Origin: Maricurvus nonylphenolicus
GTDB taxonomy: Bacteria; Pseudomonadota; Gammaproteobacteria; Pseudomonadales; Cellvibrionaceae
DNA: 64,000 bases
Assembly (NCBI RefSeq): GCF_042854845.1
Contig: NZ_AP031498.1
Coordinates: forward strand, 2,852,001 to 2,916,000
Reading direction: 5' to 3'
Each line of letters begins with the position of its first letter. Within the stretch, counting starts at the first letter, position 1. The notes beneath the pieces are model-generated. The model worked only from the letters and a program-made list of their open reading frames with translations. It had not been told where the DNA came from and made no database searches. Shown in pieces: positions 40,631 through 49,775 of this stretch. The position numbers were made by a program, and so were the translations under genes.

Positions 40631-41665
40631 TTAACCTTTGGACGCAATAAGGTCTGCTGCACGAGCGCGAACAGACTCAGCAATTTGATCATAAAAAACG
40701 TCGGGCAATTGTGCTGTTACCGACAGACTCCACCAGTTTGGTTTAACAAACTTGCGGCATTTAACAGCATCTTTGGTTGTCATCAGCAGAGTGCCCTGCT
40801 CTGCAAACGCAAGATCATCTTCGGTGTAGGCATGATGATCCGGAAACACATATTGGCCAGCCTCAACACCCAAGCTCGATAAGGTGTTAAAAAAACGTGA
40901 AGGATTACCAATACCGGAAACGGCATTAAGTGGCGCAACAAATTCAGCGGGTAAGGCTTTTGCCGCTACTATTCGCGATCCCGTCGAGAGCTCTCGCCAC
41001 TCGGAGGGTTGAACAGTCATTGTATAGAGGCATTCTGACGCAACGCCGAGCGGTAAAGACTGTTCAAGCTCGCCATTTACCACGACCCAATCAACTTCAC
41101 TCAAACGCTCTGGAGATTCACGCAGAGGCCCTGCTGGCAAGCAGCGACCATTGCCTAAGCCACGCTGACCATCTACCACACAAATTTCAAAATCCCGGTG
41201 TAATGCGTAATGCTGCAACCCATCATCACTCAACACCAGATCACAATCAAAATTATCCAACAGGTACTTAACAGCACTATCTCGATTGGGATCTACAACC
41301 ACCGGACAACCTGCCTCCAAAGCAATAAGAAGCGGCTCATCTCCACTCTGGGCAGGCTCGCTGTCGACAGTGACTAGATAGGGATATTGTGAAGCTCGGC
41401 CACCATACCCCCGACTGACCACACCGGGTCGAAAACCACGCTCACGCATTGCGTTTACAAGGGAAATAAGAAGTGGCGTTTTACCTGTACCACCGAGACT
41501 GATATTGCCAACCACCACTACCGGCGCAGTATATGCCTGCACATCGCCCTGCAACTTTCGTCTTCTAAGCCGGGCTATAAAACCAAACAAGCCGCTCAGT
41601 GGTAACAGTAACACTAACCACCAGCGACCTTGGTACCAGGCATCAGACCAAAATTGTTGCGACAT
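40631..41665 (-). CDS. lpxK: Tetraacyldisaccharide 4'-kinase
   Basis: A 344-aa membrane-associated kinase that phosphorylates the lipid A precursor at the 4' position. The P-loop VVVGNISLGGTGKTPLLISL lies near residues 50-69, after an N-terminal hydrophobic helix (WWLVLLLPLSGLFGFIA). VVSRGYGGRASQYP near 80 and DLVLSDDGLQHYAL near 140 are family motifs. It is 3 bp downstream of exbD. MsbA, its frequent neighbour, is not here. Confidence 0.95.
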   Translation of the reverse strand: MSQQFWSDAWYQGRWWLVLLLPLSGLFGFIARLRRRKLQGDVQAYTAPVVVVGNISLGGTGKTPLLISLVNAMRERGFRPGVVSRGYGGRASQYPYLVTVDSEPAQSGDEPLLIALEAGCPVVVDPNRDSAVKYLLDNFDCDLVLSDDGLQHYALHRDFEICVVDGQRGLGNGRCLPAGPLRESPERLSEVDWVVVNGELEQSLPLGVASECLYTMTVQPSEWRELSTGSRIVAAKALPAEFVAPLNAVSGIGNPSRFFNTLSSLGVEAGQYVFPDHHAYTEDDLAFAEQGTLLMTTKDAVKCRKFVKPNWWSLSVTAQLPDVFYDQIAESVRARAADLIASKG

Positions 41666-41668
41666 AAA

Positions 41669-42091
41669 TTATGTCTCAGGCTGAGGATTGCGCGTGGTGA
41701 TGCTTAGCTTTACAAATCCGAGCTGGCCGGCAACATCCATAGCGGTCACCACGGACTGATGTGGCGTTTTGGCATCGGCCGTAATAATTAACGGCATAGC
41801 GAAATTCCCGCCAGCAGTCTTCTCCAATGCACTGGACAGGGTTGTTGACTTCTTGTTTACCAGGTTCTGGCCATTAACAGCATAACTGCCATCAGCATTA
41901 ATCAGTATCTCGATGGTTTCAGCGATTTCAGCGCTAGGAGCGCCCTCAGCTTCCGGCAGGTCGACACTGAGATGCGTCTCTTTGGTAAACGTGGTTGATA
42001 CCATAAAGAAAATCAGCAGCAGAAACACCACATCAATAAGGGGTGTCAGATTGATGCTATCCTCTACTTGGCTTTGACGTCGAAATTTCAC
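41669..42091 (-). CDS. exbD: Biopolymer transport protein ExbD/TolR family
   Basis: A 140-aa inner-membrane protein with one helix near the N-terminus (DSINLTPLIDVVFLLLIFFM, residues 11-30) carrying the conserved proton-channel Asp, followed by a periplasmic domain. It partners with the ExbB-like protein encoded 17 bp upstream. In this lpxK/comEC context the pair is common in Pseudomonas-like genomes and its energised partner is not known for certain; a TonB or cell-envelope role is possible. Confidence 0.9.
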   Translation of the reverse strand: MKFRRQSQVEDSINLTPLIDVVFLLLIFFMVSTTFTKETHLSVDLPEAEGAPSAEIAETIEILINADGSYAVNGQNLVNKKSTTLSSALEKTAGGNFAMPLIITADAKTPHQSVVTAMDVAGQLGFVKLSITTRNPQPET

Positions 42092-42108
42092 AGTATTTCA
42101 CCCGTCGC

Positions 42109-42735
42109 TTAGGAGGTTTTAACATCTACGCGGCGATCACTGTGCAAAGCATCCACCAGCTTCACAGCCTCCTGCTCCATATTGACCACCAAGGCATCAA
42201 CACGACGAACAAAATAACGGTGTGCCATCATCGCCGGGATCGCGACACAAAGACCCGCAGCCGTCGTCACCAGCGCTTCAGAAATTCCGCCTGCCAATAC
42301 ACCTGCATTGCCTGTGCCCTGCAACATAATGGCGGTAAACACCTTAATCATGCCCAATACCGTGCCCAGGAGCCCTAATAGAGGTGCAATAGCGGCAATG
42401 GTCCCTAAAGCGCCGACATAACGCTCCATATCGTGAATAACCTGATTGGCTGCCTCTTGAATACTGTCCTTCATTACCTCGCGGCCATGGCGAGAATTAC
42501 TTAAACCCGCCGCCAGCACTCGACCCAATTCAGAGGACTGCTTGAGCTCTTTCAGTTTGGCACCATCCAGTTGGTTATTTTTAATCCAACCCCAGACCTG
42601 AGCCAGAAGATGTTTGGGGGCGATTTTGGTGGGATTTAGCGTCCAATAGCGCTCAACACTGATGGCGATAACGGCAATGGAACACAGAATGATCGGCAGC
42701 ATCAGCCATCCGCCTGCAGAGACAACTTCTAACAC
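42109..42735 (-). CDS. exbB: MotA/TolQ/ExbB proton channel family protein
   Basis: A 208-aa inner-membrane protein with three predicted helices: residues about 10-28 (LMLPIILCSIAVIAISV), a long central one near 110-135 (LGTIAAIAPLLGLLGTVLGM) and a third near 155-180 (ALVTTAAGLCVAIPAMMAHR). The TVLGM and TTAAGL segments are the channel signatures. It forms a proton-driven motor with the ExbD-like neighbour. Confidence 0.91.
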   Translation of the reverse strand: MLEVVSAGGWLMLPIILCSIAVIAISVERYWTLNPTKIAPKHLLAQVWGWIKNNQLDGAKLKELKQSSELGRVLAAGLSNSRHGREVMKDSIQEAANQVIHDMERYVGALGTIAAIAPLLGLLGTVLGMIKVFTAIMLQGTGNAGVLAGGISEALVTTAAGLCVAIPAMMAHRYFVRRVDALVVNMEQEAVKLVDALHSDRRVDVKTS

Positions 42736-42868
42736 ATCCTTCTCCAGTTATGGTTATTTATAGGAATAATTATAAAGACCACAATAGTCAGCAGTAAGGG
42801 CTCAACTTTACCACATAAAAGTGCCCGTAAGCGGTTATTTTTGTTGAGGATTCTCACAACTCATCAAC

Positions 42869-45313
42869 TCAATGCTGGCGATACCAATAGCGAGCAATCT
42901 GCTCACGTGCAGTCTGGGTGGCAACAACCCCATCCCGACTCACTGTCACAGTAATTGCCCCCATCTCGAAAGTGTTTAAAATTTGAGCGCCAATTGACCG
43001 ATAACGGCCCAACACTCTTGAATGGGGGTGACCGTAGCGGTTTCGATAACCAGCACTAACAACCACCTGATCAGGCTTTAGAGCCTGAACAAAAAACATG
43101 CTGGACGAGGTCAAACTGCCATGATGCGGCGATAATAGGATATCTACCGGTCCCGCTATACGACCAACCACATCGGCCTCCCGGCTAGACTCTATGTCAC
43201 CGGGTAAGAGAATATGCTGACCATAACCTCTAATACTCAGCACACAAGAATAATCATTCGCCTTAAATTCGTCGCCGGCCGAGGCAACTGGAAGAGGTAA
43301 AATCTTAAAATCCACCCCCTCCCAGCCCCACGACTTGCCATGACAACTTTCTGCACTTATCGACTCTGGCAAGCGCTCTAATTCACCGGCCAACCACAAC
43401 CCGGTATTCATAGAAGCAAATACAGTTTCTGCGCCCCCTTGATGATCACTATCACCATGACTGATGATAACTTTATCGAGATAGTCTACACCTCGAAAAT
43501 CTATATAGGGCAGAACGACAGAGTTGGCAGCACTACGGCTAAATAGAGCTAAAGACTTTCTGTCAGCTGATGGCAGCTTTTGTGAGTAGGGTTTCCCCCA
43601 CACGGGGCCTGTGTCATACAACAGCCGCCGACCTCCGACCTCAACAAGTACGGCCACACCCTGCCCTACATCCAAAAACGTCAATCGCAACGCAGGCTGC
43701 TGACGCAGTTGAGGTAACAGCAAAGGAATAAACGCTATCAATAACAACCAGCGAAACCTCAGACCTGGTAACAACAGAAGCAAACATGCTGTGCCCATCA
43801 GCACAATATTAAGGAATCCAAGCTCACCGGAAAATTTATAGATAAATGGCAGGTTATCAGTAGAAATAACCAGCCAATTTACCGCCAGCAAAAACCACTC
43901 AACCATTCCTGCGGTTGCACTCCACACCACCTCAGCAACACTGGGGGCAACCATGAAAAGCACAACACCAAGAAGCAATACAGGCACCACAAACATGCCT
44001 ACCCAAATAATGGCGAAAAAATTAATGCCAGGAGCCAGTAACGAGACAGGCAACCCCAAGAGCATAAGCGGAAGCAATAGACCCACAAAAACGACCCATT
44101 GAGCCTTAATAAACTGAAATAGCTTGGCGGTCATAAAGTTACGCCGCATTGCGAGCAACAAGGCCGCCACAGCCAAAAATGACAACCAGAAACCCGTATC
44201 AAATCCTGCCAGAGGGTCCAGTAACAAACACAGGCAAAGTGCCAGCAACCAACCAAACCATACAGCTTGATAGCGACCCTGCCAGACGATAACTGCAGCG
44301 ACAACTAACATGATCATCGCTCGCTGTGTTGGCAAGGTAAATCCAGCCATAGCGGCGTAAAAACAACCGCATACAACTGAACCCACAAGGGACCAGCGCT
44401 GAAAAAATACAAAATAAGGAAATCGCAAACTCAACAAGCGAGCCAACAAACCGACCATCAGATAACCAGCCCCGGCAATCAAACCTATATGCAATCCTGA
44501 AATTGCTAACAAATGCACCGTGCCGGAGTCCTGCAACAGTTTCCAGGTTAGCGGATCAACTCCACTCTTATCTCCAAGTGCCAACGCAATTAACAGGGGT
44601 CGAGCAGCCGAGTCCGGCAATGCTAGAATCCTCTGTCTGATGTGATAGCGCCAATGATCTATCGATAACCGACTGCCACCGGACTGTAAACGATTTAACG
44701 GACTGCCCCGAACGTAACCTCCGGCATTGACACCTCTTGCCAGTAGCCAGCGCTGATAATCAAACCCTCCGGGATTCACCAACCCTCTGGGTGGTTTCAA
44801 CCGAACGACAAGCTGCCAATACTCACCTGGAAGCACAGAAATCGCTGAAGACCTGGAAGTTTGAGCACTCCCGAACGAAGCCTGGTACCAACTCAAGCGC
44901 AAACGCTTGGGAAGCAATTCGCTTGATAGCGCATTCCCATTCATAAAAGCGCGCTCTACATCAAAAAAGAAACGCACCCGTTGATCATCCTCCGTTGGCA
45001 AGCCGACAACTCGACCATGCACTAGCATATCCTTGCCCGCCAGAGATTCTGCCAACTGACCATCAACCAGACGGGCCCCATAACGCCATGACCAACAACA
45101 ACCCAATACAAACAGCAATGCAAATAAGGTTAGCCGCCACAACAAAGGCTGTGACCGACCTAAACGTGCCAGCCGTATTTTTGATAACAACAAAAACACG
45201 CCACTGAGAAAAAGCGCTATAAGCAGCAGCCAAAACCACTGATTATCAGTTGGGAGAGCGGGAGAATAACTGGCAGATAAAAGACCAAATGCGAGGGCAA
45301 GCAGGTAAACCAT
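42869..45313 (-). CDS. comEC: ComEC/Rec2 DNA uptake channel protein
   Basis: An 814-aa inner-membrane protein that moves single-stranded DNA into the cytoplasm during natural transformation. The N-terminal OB-like segment (residues about 80-190) is followed by the competence domain with GTVHLLAISGLHIGLIAGAG near 268-287 and about ten membrane helices. A metallo-beta-lactamase-fold C-terminal domain has LTFLDVGQGVAVLVEVGGRR near 552-571, IISHGDSDHQGG near 620, and LLSPHHGSLTSSS near 725. It heads the operon reading into exbB. All domains look intact. Confidence 0.95.
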   Translation of the reverse strand: MVYLLALAFGLLSASYSPALPTDNQWFWLLLIALFLSGVFLLLSKIRLARLGRSQPLLWRLTLFALLFVLGCCWSWRYGARLVDGQLAESLAGKDMLVHGRVVGLPTEDDQRVRFFFDVERAFMNGNALSSELLPKRLRLSWYQASFGSAQTSRSSAISVLPGEYWQLVVRLKPPRGLVNPGGFDYQRWLLARGVNAGGYVRGSPLNRLQSGGSRLSIDHWRYHIRQRILALPDSAARPLLIALALGDKSGVDPLTWKLLQDSGTVHLLAISGLHIGLIAGAGYLMVGLLARLLSLRFPYFVFFQRWSLVGSVVCGCFYAAMAGFTLPTQRAMIMLVVAAVIVWQGRYQAVWFGWLLALCLCLLLDPLAGFDTGFWLSFLAVAALLLAMRRNFMTAKLFQFIKAQWVVFVGLLLPLMLLGLPVSLLAPGINFFAIIWVGMFVVPVLLLGVVLFMVAPSVAEVVWSATAGMVEWFLLAVNWLVISTDNLPFIYKFSGELGFLNIVLMGTACLLLLLPGLRFRWLLLIAFIPLLLPQLRQQPALRLTFLDVGQGVAVLVEVGGRRLLYDTGPVWGKPYSQKLPSADRKSLALFSRSAANSVVLPYIDFRGVDYLDKVIISHGDSDHQGGAETVFASMNTGLWLAGELERLPESISAESCHGKSWGWEGVDFKILPLPVASAGDEFKANDYSCVLSIRGYGQHILLPGDIESSREADVVGRIAGPVDILLSPHHGSLTSSSMFFVQALKPDQVVVSAGYRNRYGHPHSRVLGRYRSIGAQILNTFEMGAITVTVSRDGVVATQTAREQIARYWYRQH

Positions 45314-45412
45314 GATTCATCCTTGAATACAGTTTTGGTGCTAACAACAGAGTTTTGTAATTCCGAGCAAAACCCAGTAGGCTTCAATTTAAGAGCTCAA
45401 GCCCAGCGAATC

Positions 45413-45868
45413 ATGAAGCACCTACTGATCATCTACCATACCCAAACCGGTAACACGGAGCAACTTGCTCGCGCAGCCTATGAACAAGCGCTGCAAGAAG
45501 AAGGTACAGAGACCCGCTTACACAAAGCCTTCGATGCTAAACTGGACGACCTCCTTTGGTGCGACGGCATAATTATATGTACGCCAGAAAACTTCGGCTA
45601 TATGAGCGGCGCCATCAAGGACTTTTTCGATCGCACCTTCTACCCAGCTGAACCCTATCACCTCAACCGCCCCTACAGCTTACTTATCTCCGCCGGCAAC
45701 GATGGCACTGGCGCAGTGCGTGAATGCGACCGCATTCTTTCGGGCTATCCTATGAAGAAGGTTTTAGAACCCTATATTGCCCATGGAGAAATCAATCAGG
45801 AGCACCTGGAAAAAGCTGGAGAAATGGGGCTAACCATGGCCTGCGGGCTAGCCTTTGGCATTTATTAG
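45413..45868 (+). CDS. Flavodoxin-like NAD(P)H-dependent FMN protein
   Basis: A 151-aa flavodoxin-fold protein. LLIIYHTQTGNTEQLARAAY (residues 4-23) is the FMN phosphate loop. WCDGIIICTPENFGYMSGAI near 46-65 and YSLLISAGNDGTGAVRECDR near 88-107 line the flavin site. ATG 45413 is chosen as it puts the phosphate loop at the N-terminus; a TTG 90 bases upstream would add an unrelated extension. It is divergent from comEC. The electron partner is unknown. Confidence 0.82.
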   Translation: MKHLLIIYHTQTGNTEQLARAAYEQALQEEGTETRLHKAFDAKLDDLLWCDGIIICTPENFGYMSGAIKDFFDRTFYPAEPYHLNRPYSLLISAGNDGTGAVRECDRILSGYPMKKVLEPYIAHGEINQEHLEKAGEMGLTMACGLAFGIY

Positions 45869-46026
45869 TCCTTTCAAGATAAGCGCTAATAACTTTTTCC
45901 TATTACCAGCTCCCGCACATAACGAAAGACCATTTAGTCAGCTTTTACACACCAAACGACTGGAAATGATGTTTTGATGGGCTAGGATAAAGGTAACAGA
46001 ACAGCACATCTGAACGGAGGCTAGCC

Positions 46027-46926
46027 ATGCAATACTCCGAAGTCATGATGCGATTTGCCGGACGCCACAACCTTGAGGAATTCGGCGAAAAAACTCTTAA
46101 GCACCTCTACGATGGCGACTTCGATCTAGACAAGGCAGAAAGCTTTAAGCAGTTCTATCGCCGTATCGAAAGTGAGCTTCTGAATCATGACGTTATTATC
46201 CATAACAACTACACCCGCTGGTTTAAAGAAGCCAAGTTAACCGATGCGGATGTCCGACACTTTATCATTCAATTCTCGGTTTTCTCGAATCAGTTTTTAA
46301 TCGCGCAGCTACAAAAAATGATCAACGCACATACAATAGAAGCCATGCGTTCATCAAAAGAGATTCTAGCCAATGAAATAGGCGTACTCTTTAACGACAA
46401 ACAGAACTCCCTCGACAACGATAGTGCCTCAGGCCTTGGCGACATTACGGGCAGCATTGAGGGCGGCACCTTTCATTTTCGCTCGGCCCACTTCGAGCTG
46501 TTGGCACGCCTCGGCGAACGCCTGTCGTTAAAATTTGAGGATCTGGGCCGCAGGGAACACGGCACCCCTTCCACCCTATTCTTCTGCGATGAACTTATCA
46601 GACTCTATGGTTCAAGCGATTATGCCACCTCTGAGGCCGCCTCCTTTGCTGTAGAGCACTGGGCCGCCGCCGGTTTTTGGAAAGAGCTGATCAACGGTCT
46701 AACCCACTACCGCGACAATAAAAAACTAGAACTACCACTAACCTTCTTCACATGGCATGACCGCCTGGAAGACAACCATGCTCGCCATACCAAAGAGGAA
46801 TTGGAAGAATATTACTTTACCCACGAAGTCGATGAAGACCTGTTTATCGACAAGGCCAATGAAATGCTCGACGGAGTTTATGCATTTTGGCAAGGACTGG
46901 ACGGCGATCGTCAGCGCCTACATTAA
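46027..46926 (+). CDS. Probable heme-oxygenase-like diiron (HDO) superfamily protein
   Basis: A 299-aa soluble, helical protein. The pattern resembles iron-containing heme-oxygenase-like redox enzymes: RHFIIQFSVFSNQFLIAQLQ near 79-98, a helix with carboxylates and histidine in FFCDELIRLYGSSDYATSEA and FAVEHWAAAGFWKELINGL (about 185-225), and FFTWHDRLEDNHARHTKEEL near 240-259 with an H-x4-D-x2-H-like spacing. Members bind two irons or another metal pair and carry out varied oxidations. This assignment is from residue patterns only. A GGAGG-containing leader precedes the ATG, and a terminator follows. The substrate is unknown. Confidence 0.6.
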   Translation: MQYSEVMMRFAGRHNLEEFGEKTLKHLYDGDFDLDKAESFKQFYRRIESELLNHDVIIHNNYTRWFKEAKLTDADVRHFIIQFSVFSNQFLIAQLQKMINAHTIEAMRSSKEILANEIGVLFNDKQNSLDNDSASGLGDITGSIEGGTFHFRSAHFELLARLGERLSLKFEDLGRREHGTPSTLFFCDELIRLYGSSDYATSEAASFAVEHWAAAGFWKELINGLTHYRDNKKLELPLTFFTWHDRLEDNHARHTKEELEEYYFTHEVDEDLFIDKANEMLDGVYAFWQGLDGDRQRLH

Positions 46927-46934
46927 AACTACGT

Positions 46935-47579
46935 TCACCTCTCACTATCGGGCTGCACTTCTGGTGCAGCCTTTTTAAATGCTTCGTGCTGCAAACAATG
47001 TTCATAAATACTGGACAACCGGTGGTACGGAGTAATCTCAACATTAAAACGTTTGGCGCTAAATATTTGCGGTATTAAAAATATATCCGCCAAACCCGGT
47101 GTATCACCAAAACAAAAATCGTTTGCCGGTAATTTGTCCAACTGCTTTTCCAAACTCTTTAATCCCAAACTCATCCAGTGGCTTAACCACTGACTCACAT
47201 GTGCCTGACCAGCCCCGACATGCTCCTTTAAATATTTCTGCACACGTAGATTAACCAAAGGCTGGACATCACACCCTAAATGGAGAGCAAACGCTCTTAC
47301 ATTCGCCCTGGCTACAGCGTCATCCGGCAACAAAGGCGGAGAGGCTATCGTCTCTTCCAGATATTCGATAATCGCCAAAGATTGATATATAGCATGCTCA
47401 CCTACCACTAACGTAGGCACCAGACTCTGGGGATTAAGACTTCGGTAGTCTATTTGGAATTGCTCCCCGCCACTGTTTAATAAATGTACCGGCAAGTAAT
47501 CGTACTCGACCCCCTTTAAGGCCAGCGCAATGCGGACTCGATAAGAAGCAGATGAGCGATAGTAGTTGTACAGCTTCAT
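46935..47579 (-). CDS. maiA: Zeta-class glutathione S-transferase / maleylacetoacetate isomerase
   Basis: A 214-aa GST. The N-terminal KLYNYYRSSASYRVRIALAL (residues 2-21) carries the zeta-class SSxSxRVRIAL catalytic serine motif. NPQSLVPTLVVGEHAIYQSL near 50-69 binds glutathione, and the C-terminal domain has FCFGDTPGLADIFLIPQIF near 155-173. It would isomerise maleylacetoacetate in tyrosine breakdown, though no hmgA or fahA is nearby. The family N-terminus places the start at ATG 47579; an ATG 6 bases upstream is also possible. Confidence 0.85.
   Translation of the reverse strand: MKLYNYYRSSASYRVRIALALKGVEYDYLPVHLLNSGGEQFQIDYRSLNPQSLVPTLVVGEHAIYQSLAIIEYLEETIASPPLLPDDAVARANVRAFALHLGCDVQPLVNLRVQKYLKEHVGAGQAHVSQWLSHWMSLGLKSLEKQLDKLPANDFCFGDTPGLADIFLIPQIFSAKRFNVEITPYHRLSSIYEHCLQHEAFKKAAPEVQPDSER
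46950..46976 (+). terminator. Terminator of the HDO-like gene, embedded in the GST gene
   Basis: GGCTGCAC/GTGCAGCC with a 5-nt loop followed by T5 lies 24 bp past the plus-strand stop. It falls inside the last codons of the convergent GST gene, so the same bases encode its C-terminal residues. Confidence 0.85.
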
Positions 47580-48008
47580 TTCCATAAACAAGCCCTGTAC
47601 TTATGTAACGCGTCTGATGGGTACTAAAAGTATGGTCGACAAGTCACGATATCGCAGGCCGTAACCAACCTCTCACTAACATAGCGCCTAAATAAGCGCT
47701 TATGTGACTTTTCCTTGATGAATTTATCCATGACAAGAGCGTTTATGTCTATTAAAGATTACTTTTTTCGTGAAAAAATCGATACAATAAATACGTATTA
47801 TACTTATTTATCAATAGGTTATAAGTTTAAAACGAAGTCTGACCCGCCAAGATACGTATTCACAATATAGACACAGATTATTATCATTGATGGCCTCGGA
47901 TTAAGGTCTATCCTTAAGTAACTTTCTCTTGAGCGATATGACGAACAAAGGGGTCTGTCAACAAAAACAGCCTCGATAACAACCATTAAAAGCTGGAACC
48001 TCAGAAAG
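47580..48008. other. Upstream regulatory region of the propionate operon
   Basis: No gene is supported. The stretch is AT-rich from about 47750. The palindrome ATACGTAT occurs at 47791-47798 and again at 47852-47859, 61 bp apart, which could be paired operator sites. TTTTTTC and GAAAAAA form a short inverted repeat near 47763-47778. A likely promoter lies between these and the pccB start. Confidence 0.35.
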
Positions 48009-49688
48009 ATGACCAAAGCAACCAAGCCTCAGGCATCACTCGTCAACCCTTTTGACGAAACCAAAGAAGTCGAGTTCAGTGTCCCAGGTCAAGCCTCCTA
48101 TGACCCTGGTCTGCACGAAGAAACCCTGAAAAAAGGCTATGAGCTGATTCAACGCCCTAAGAAAGCCGCAGGTGTACGCAGTATCGAGCGTCAACACGCC
48201 AAGAAGCGTATGACCATCTGGGAGCGTCTGAGCGTTCTAACTGATGAAGATCCACAGGTTCTGTTCCAAAACTGGGGTAAAAACCTTGATGGTGCCTCCC
48301 TGGTAACCGCCATTGTTAAAATCAACGGTCGCGATGTTGCCGTTTACGGCCACGACTTTACTGTTCGCGCCGGCTCCATGGATGCTACCAACGGCGGCAA
48401 GCTGGCCCGCCTGTTTGAACTGGCTGGCAAACGTAAAATCCCGCTGGTGGGCATGAACGACTCAGCCGGCGCTTTCGTACCTGCCGGTGTGGGCGGTCTG
48501 GACGGTTACGCCGAGGCCTTTACCGCACTGCGCAAGATCTCCGGTGTTGTACCTTCTATTATGTGCATGTTCGGCTTTAACGCCGGTGGTGGTTCCTACC
48601 TGCCACGTCAGGGTTCTTTCCTGATTCAGCCTAACGAAACCTTCTTCGGACTGACCGGCCCAGGCGTTGTTAAGTCTGTACTGGGTGAAGATGTAACTGC
48701 CGATGAGCTGGGTGGCCCAGGCGTACACAGCAGCACCGGTGTTACCGACTTTGTTGTCCCAGATGAAGTATCTGCCCTGCGCAAAGTCAAAGAGCTGCTC
48801 AACTACCTGCCAAGCAACAACGCTGAGCTGGCTCCATTCCAAGAAACTTCCGATCCTAAAGATCGTCAAACCTGGGATATCGATATTCTGCTGAAGAAAG
48901 CCTTTAACTCACCCAGCGGTTTCAACACCCCTCTGGACATCAGCATTATGATCCAGCAACTGTGTGACCACGGTGACTTCCTGGAAATTCAACCGGATCG
49001 TGCCCGTAATACTGTATGTGCCCTGGGCCGTATGGGCGGTAATGTGGTGGGCTTTGTTGCGAATAACTCCGCTGTAGATTCCGGCCAGATCGACATCGAT
49101 GCAGCTTACAAAAACGCCCGCTTTATCCGTTTCTGTAACCTGTACAACATCCCCATTATCTTTATGGAAGACACCACCGGCTTCCGTCCTGGTACCGATC
49201 AGGAGCACGGTGGTATTGTACAAGCCGGTCGCGCCATGCTGGATGCCATTATCGATCTTCGTACGCCACGTTTCCTGGTTATCGTTCGTAACGCCTTCGG
49301 TGGCGCCTACGCCTCTTACAACAACTACCCTACCGGTGCTGACTTTGTATGCGCCCTGCCATCAACCCGCGTAGCCGTTATGGGAACCGCCGGTGTCGAG
49401 TTTGTTTTCAAAAAAGAGCTGCAAGAAATTCGCGGCACGGTAAAACAGCGCTTGCAAGCCGGCGAAGCTGAAGCCGATGTACTGGCATGGCAAGCCGAGC
49501 AGGAAGGTGCACTGAAAGATCGTTACGAAGAAGAATTGATGAACCCGAACGAAGGTTTAAGCCTGGGTTCAATTTCGCAAATTGTTATGCCTTCAGATCT
49601 GCGTGAAGTTCTGTGCAAACAAATGGACTTCCATCTGGGTCACTACACGCCAGAGCCGTTCAACGGTCCTCAGCGTGAATTCCACTAA
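48009..49688 (+). CDS. pccB: Acyl-CoA carboxylase carboxyltransferase (propionyl-CoA carboxylase beta)
   Basis: A 559-aa carboxyltransferase that moves CO2 from biotin to propionyl-CoA. The crotonase-like N half has RQHAKKRMTIWERLSVLTDE near 62-81 and GKRKIPLVGMNDSAGAFVPA near 138-157. The acyl-CoA site region is FNAGGGSYLPRQGSFLIQPN near 192-211. The C half has FMEDTTGFRPGTDQEHGGIV near 385-404 and VRNAFGGAYASYNNYPTGAD. It is the first gene of the operon with the biotin carboxylase, epimerase and mutase, which points to propionyl-CoA as substrate. Confidence 0.9.
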   Translation: MTKATKPQASLVNPFDETKEVEFSVPGQASYDPGLHEETLKKGYELIQRPKKAAGVRSIERQHAKKRMTIWERLSVLTDEDPQVLFQNWGKNLDGASLVTAIVKINGRDVAVYGHDFTVRAGSMDATNGGKLARLFELAGKRKIPLVGMNDSAGAFVPAGVGGLDGYAEAFTALRKISGVVPSIMCMFGFNAGGGSYLPRQGSFLIQPNETFFGLTGPGVVKSVLGEDVTADELGGPGVHSSTGVTDFVVPDEVSALRKVKELLNYLPSNNAELAPFQETSDPKDRQTWDIDILLKKAFNSPSGFNTPLDISIMIQQLCDHGDFLEIQPDRARNTVCALGRMGGNVVGFVANNSAVDSGQIDIDAAYKNARFIRFCNLYNIPIIFMEDTTGFRPGTDQEHGGIVQAGRAMLDAIIDLRTPRFLVIVRNAFGGAYASYNNYPTGADFVCALPSTRVAVMGTAGVEFVFKKELQEIRGTVKQRLQAGEAEADVLAWQAEQEGALKDRYEEELMNPNEGLSLGSISQIVMPSDLREVLCKQMDFHLGHYTPEPFNGPQREFH

Positions 49689-49775
49689 ACCCAGCACGCA
49701 AAACATAAAGCGAACTTCCTGACTGTGAAAAGCTACAGCCAGGAACAACGGAAAGAATTTAAAGAGGCTTAAGCC

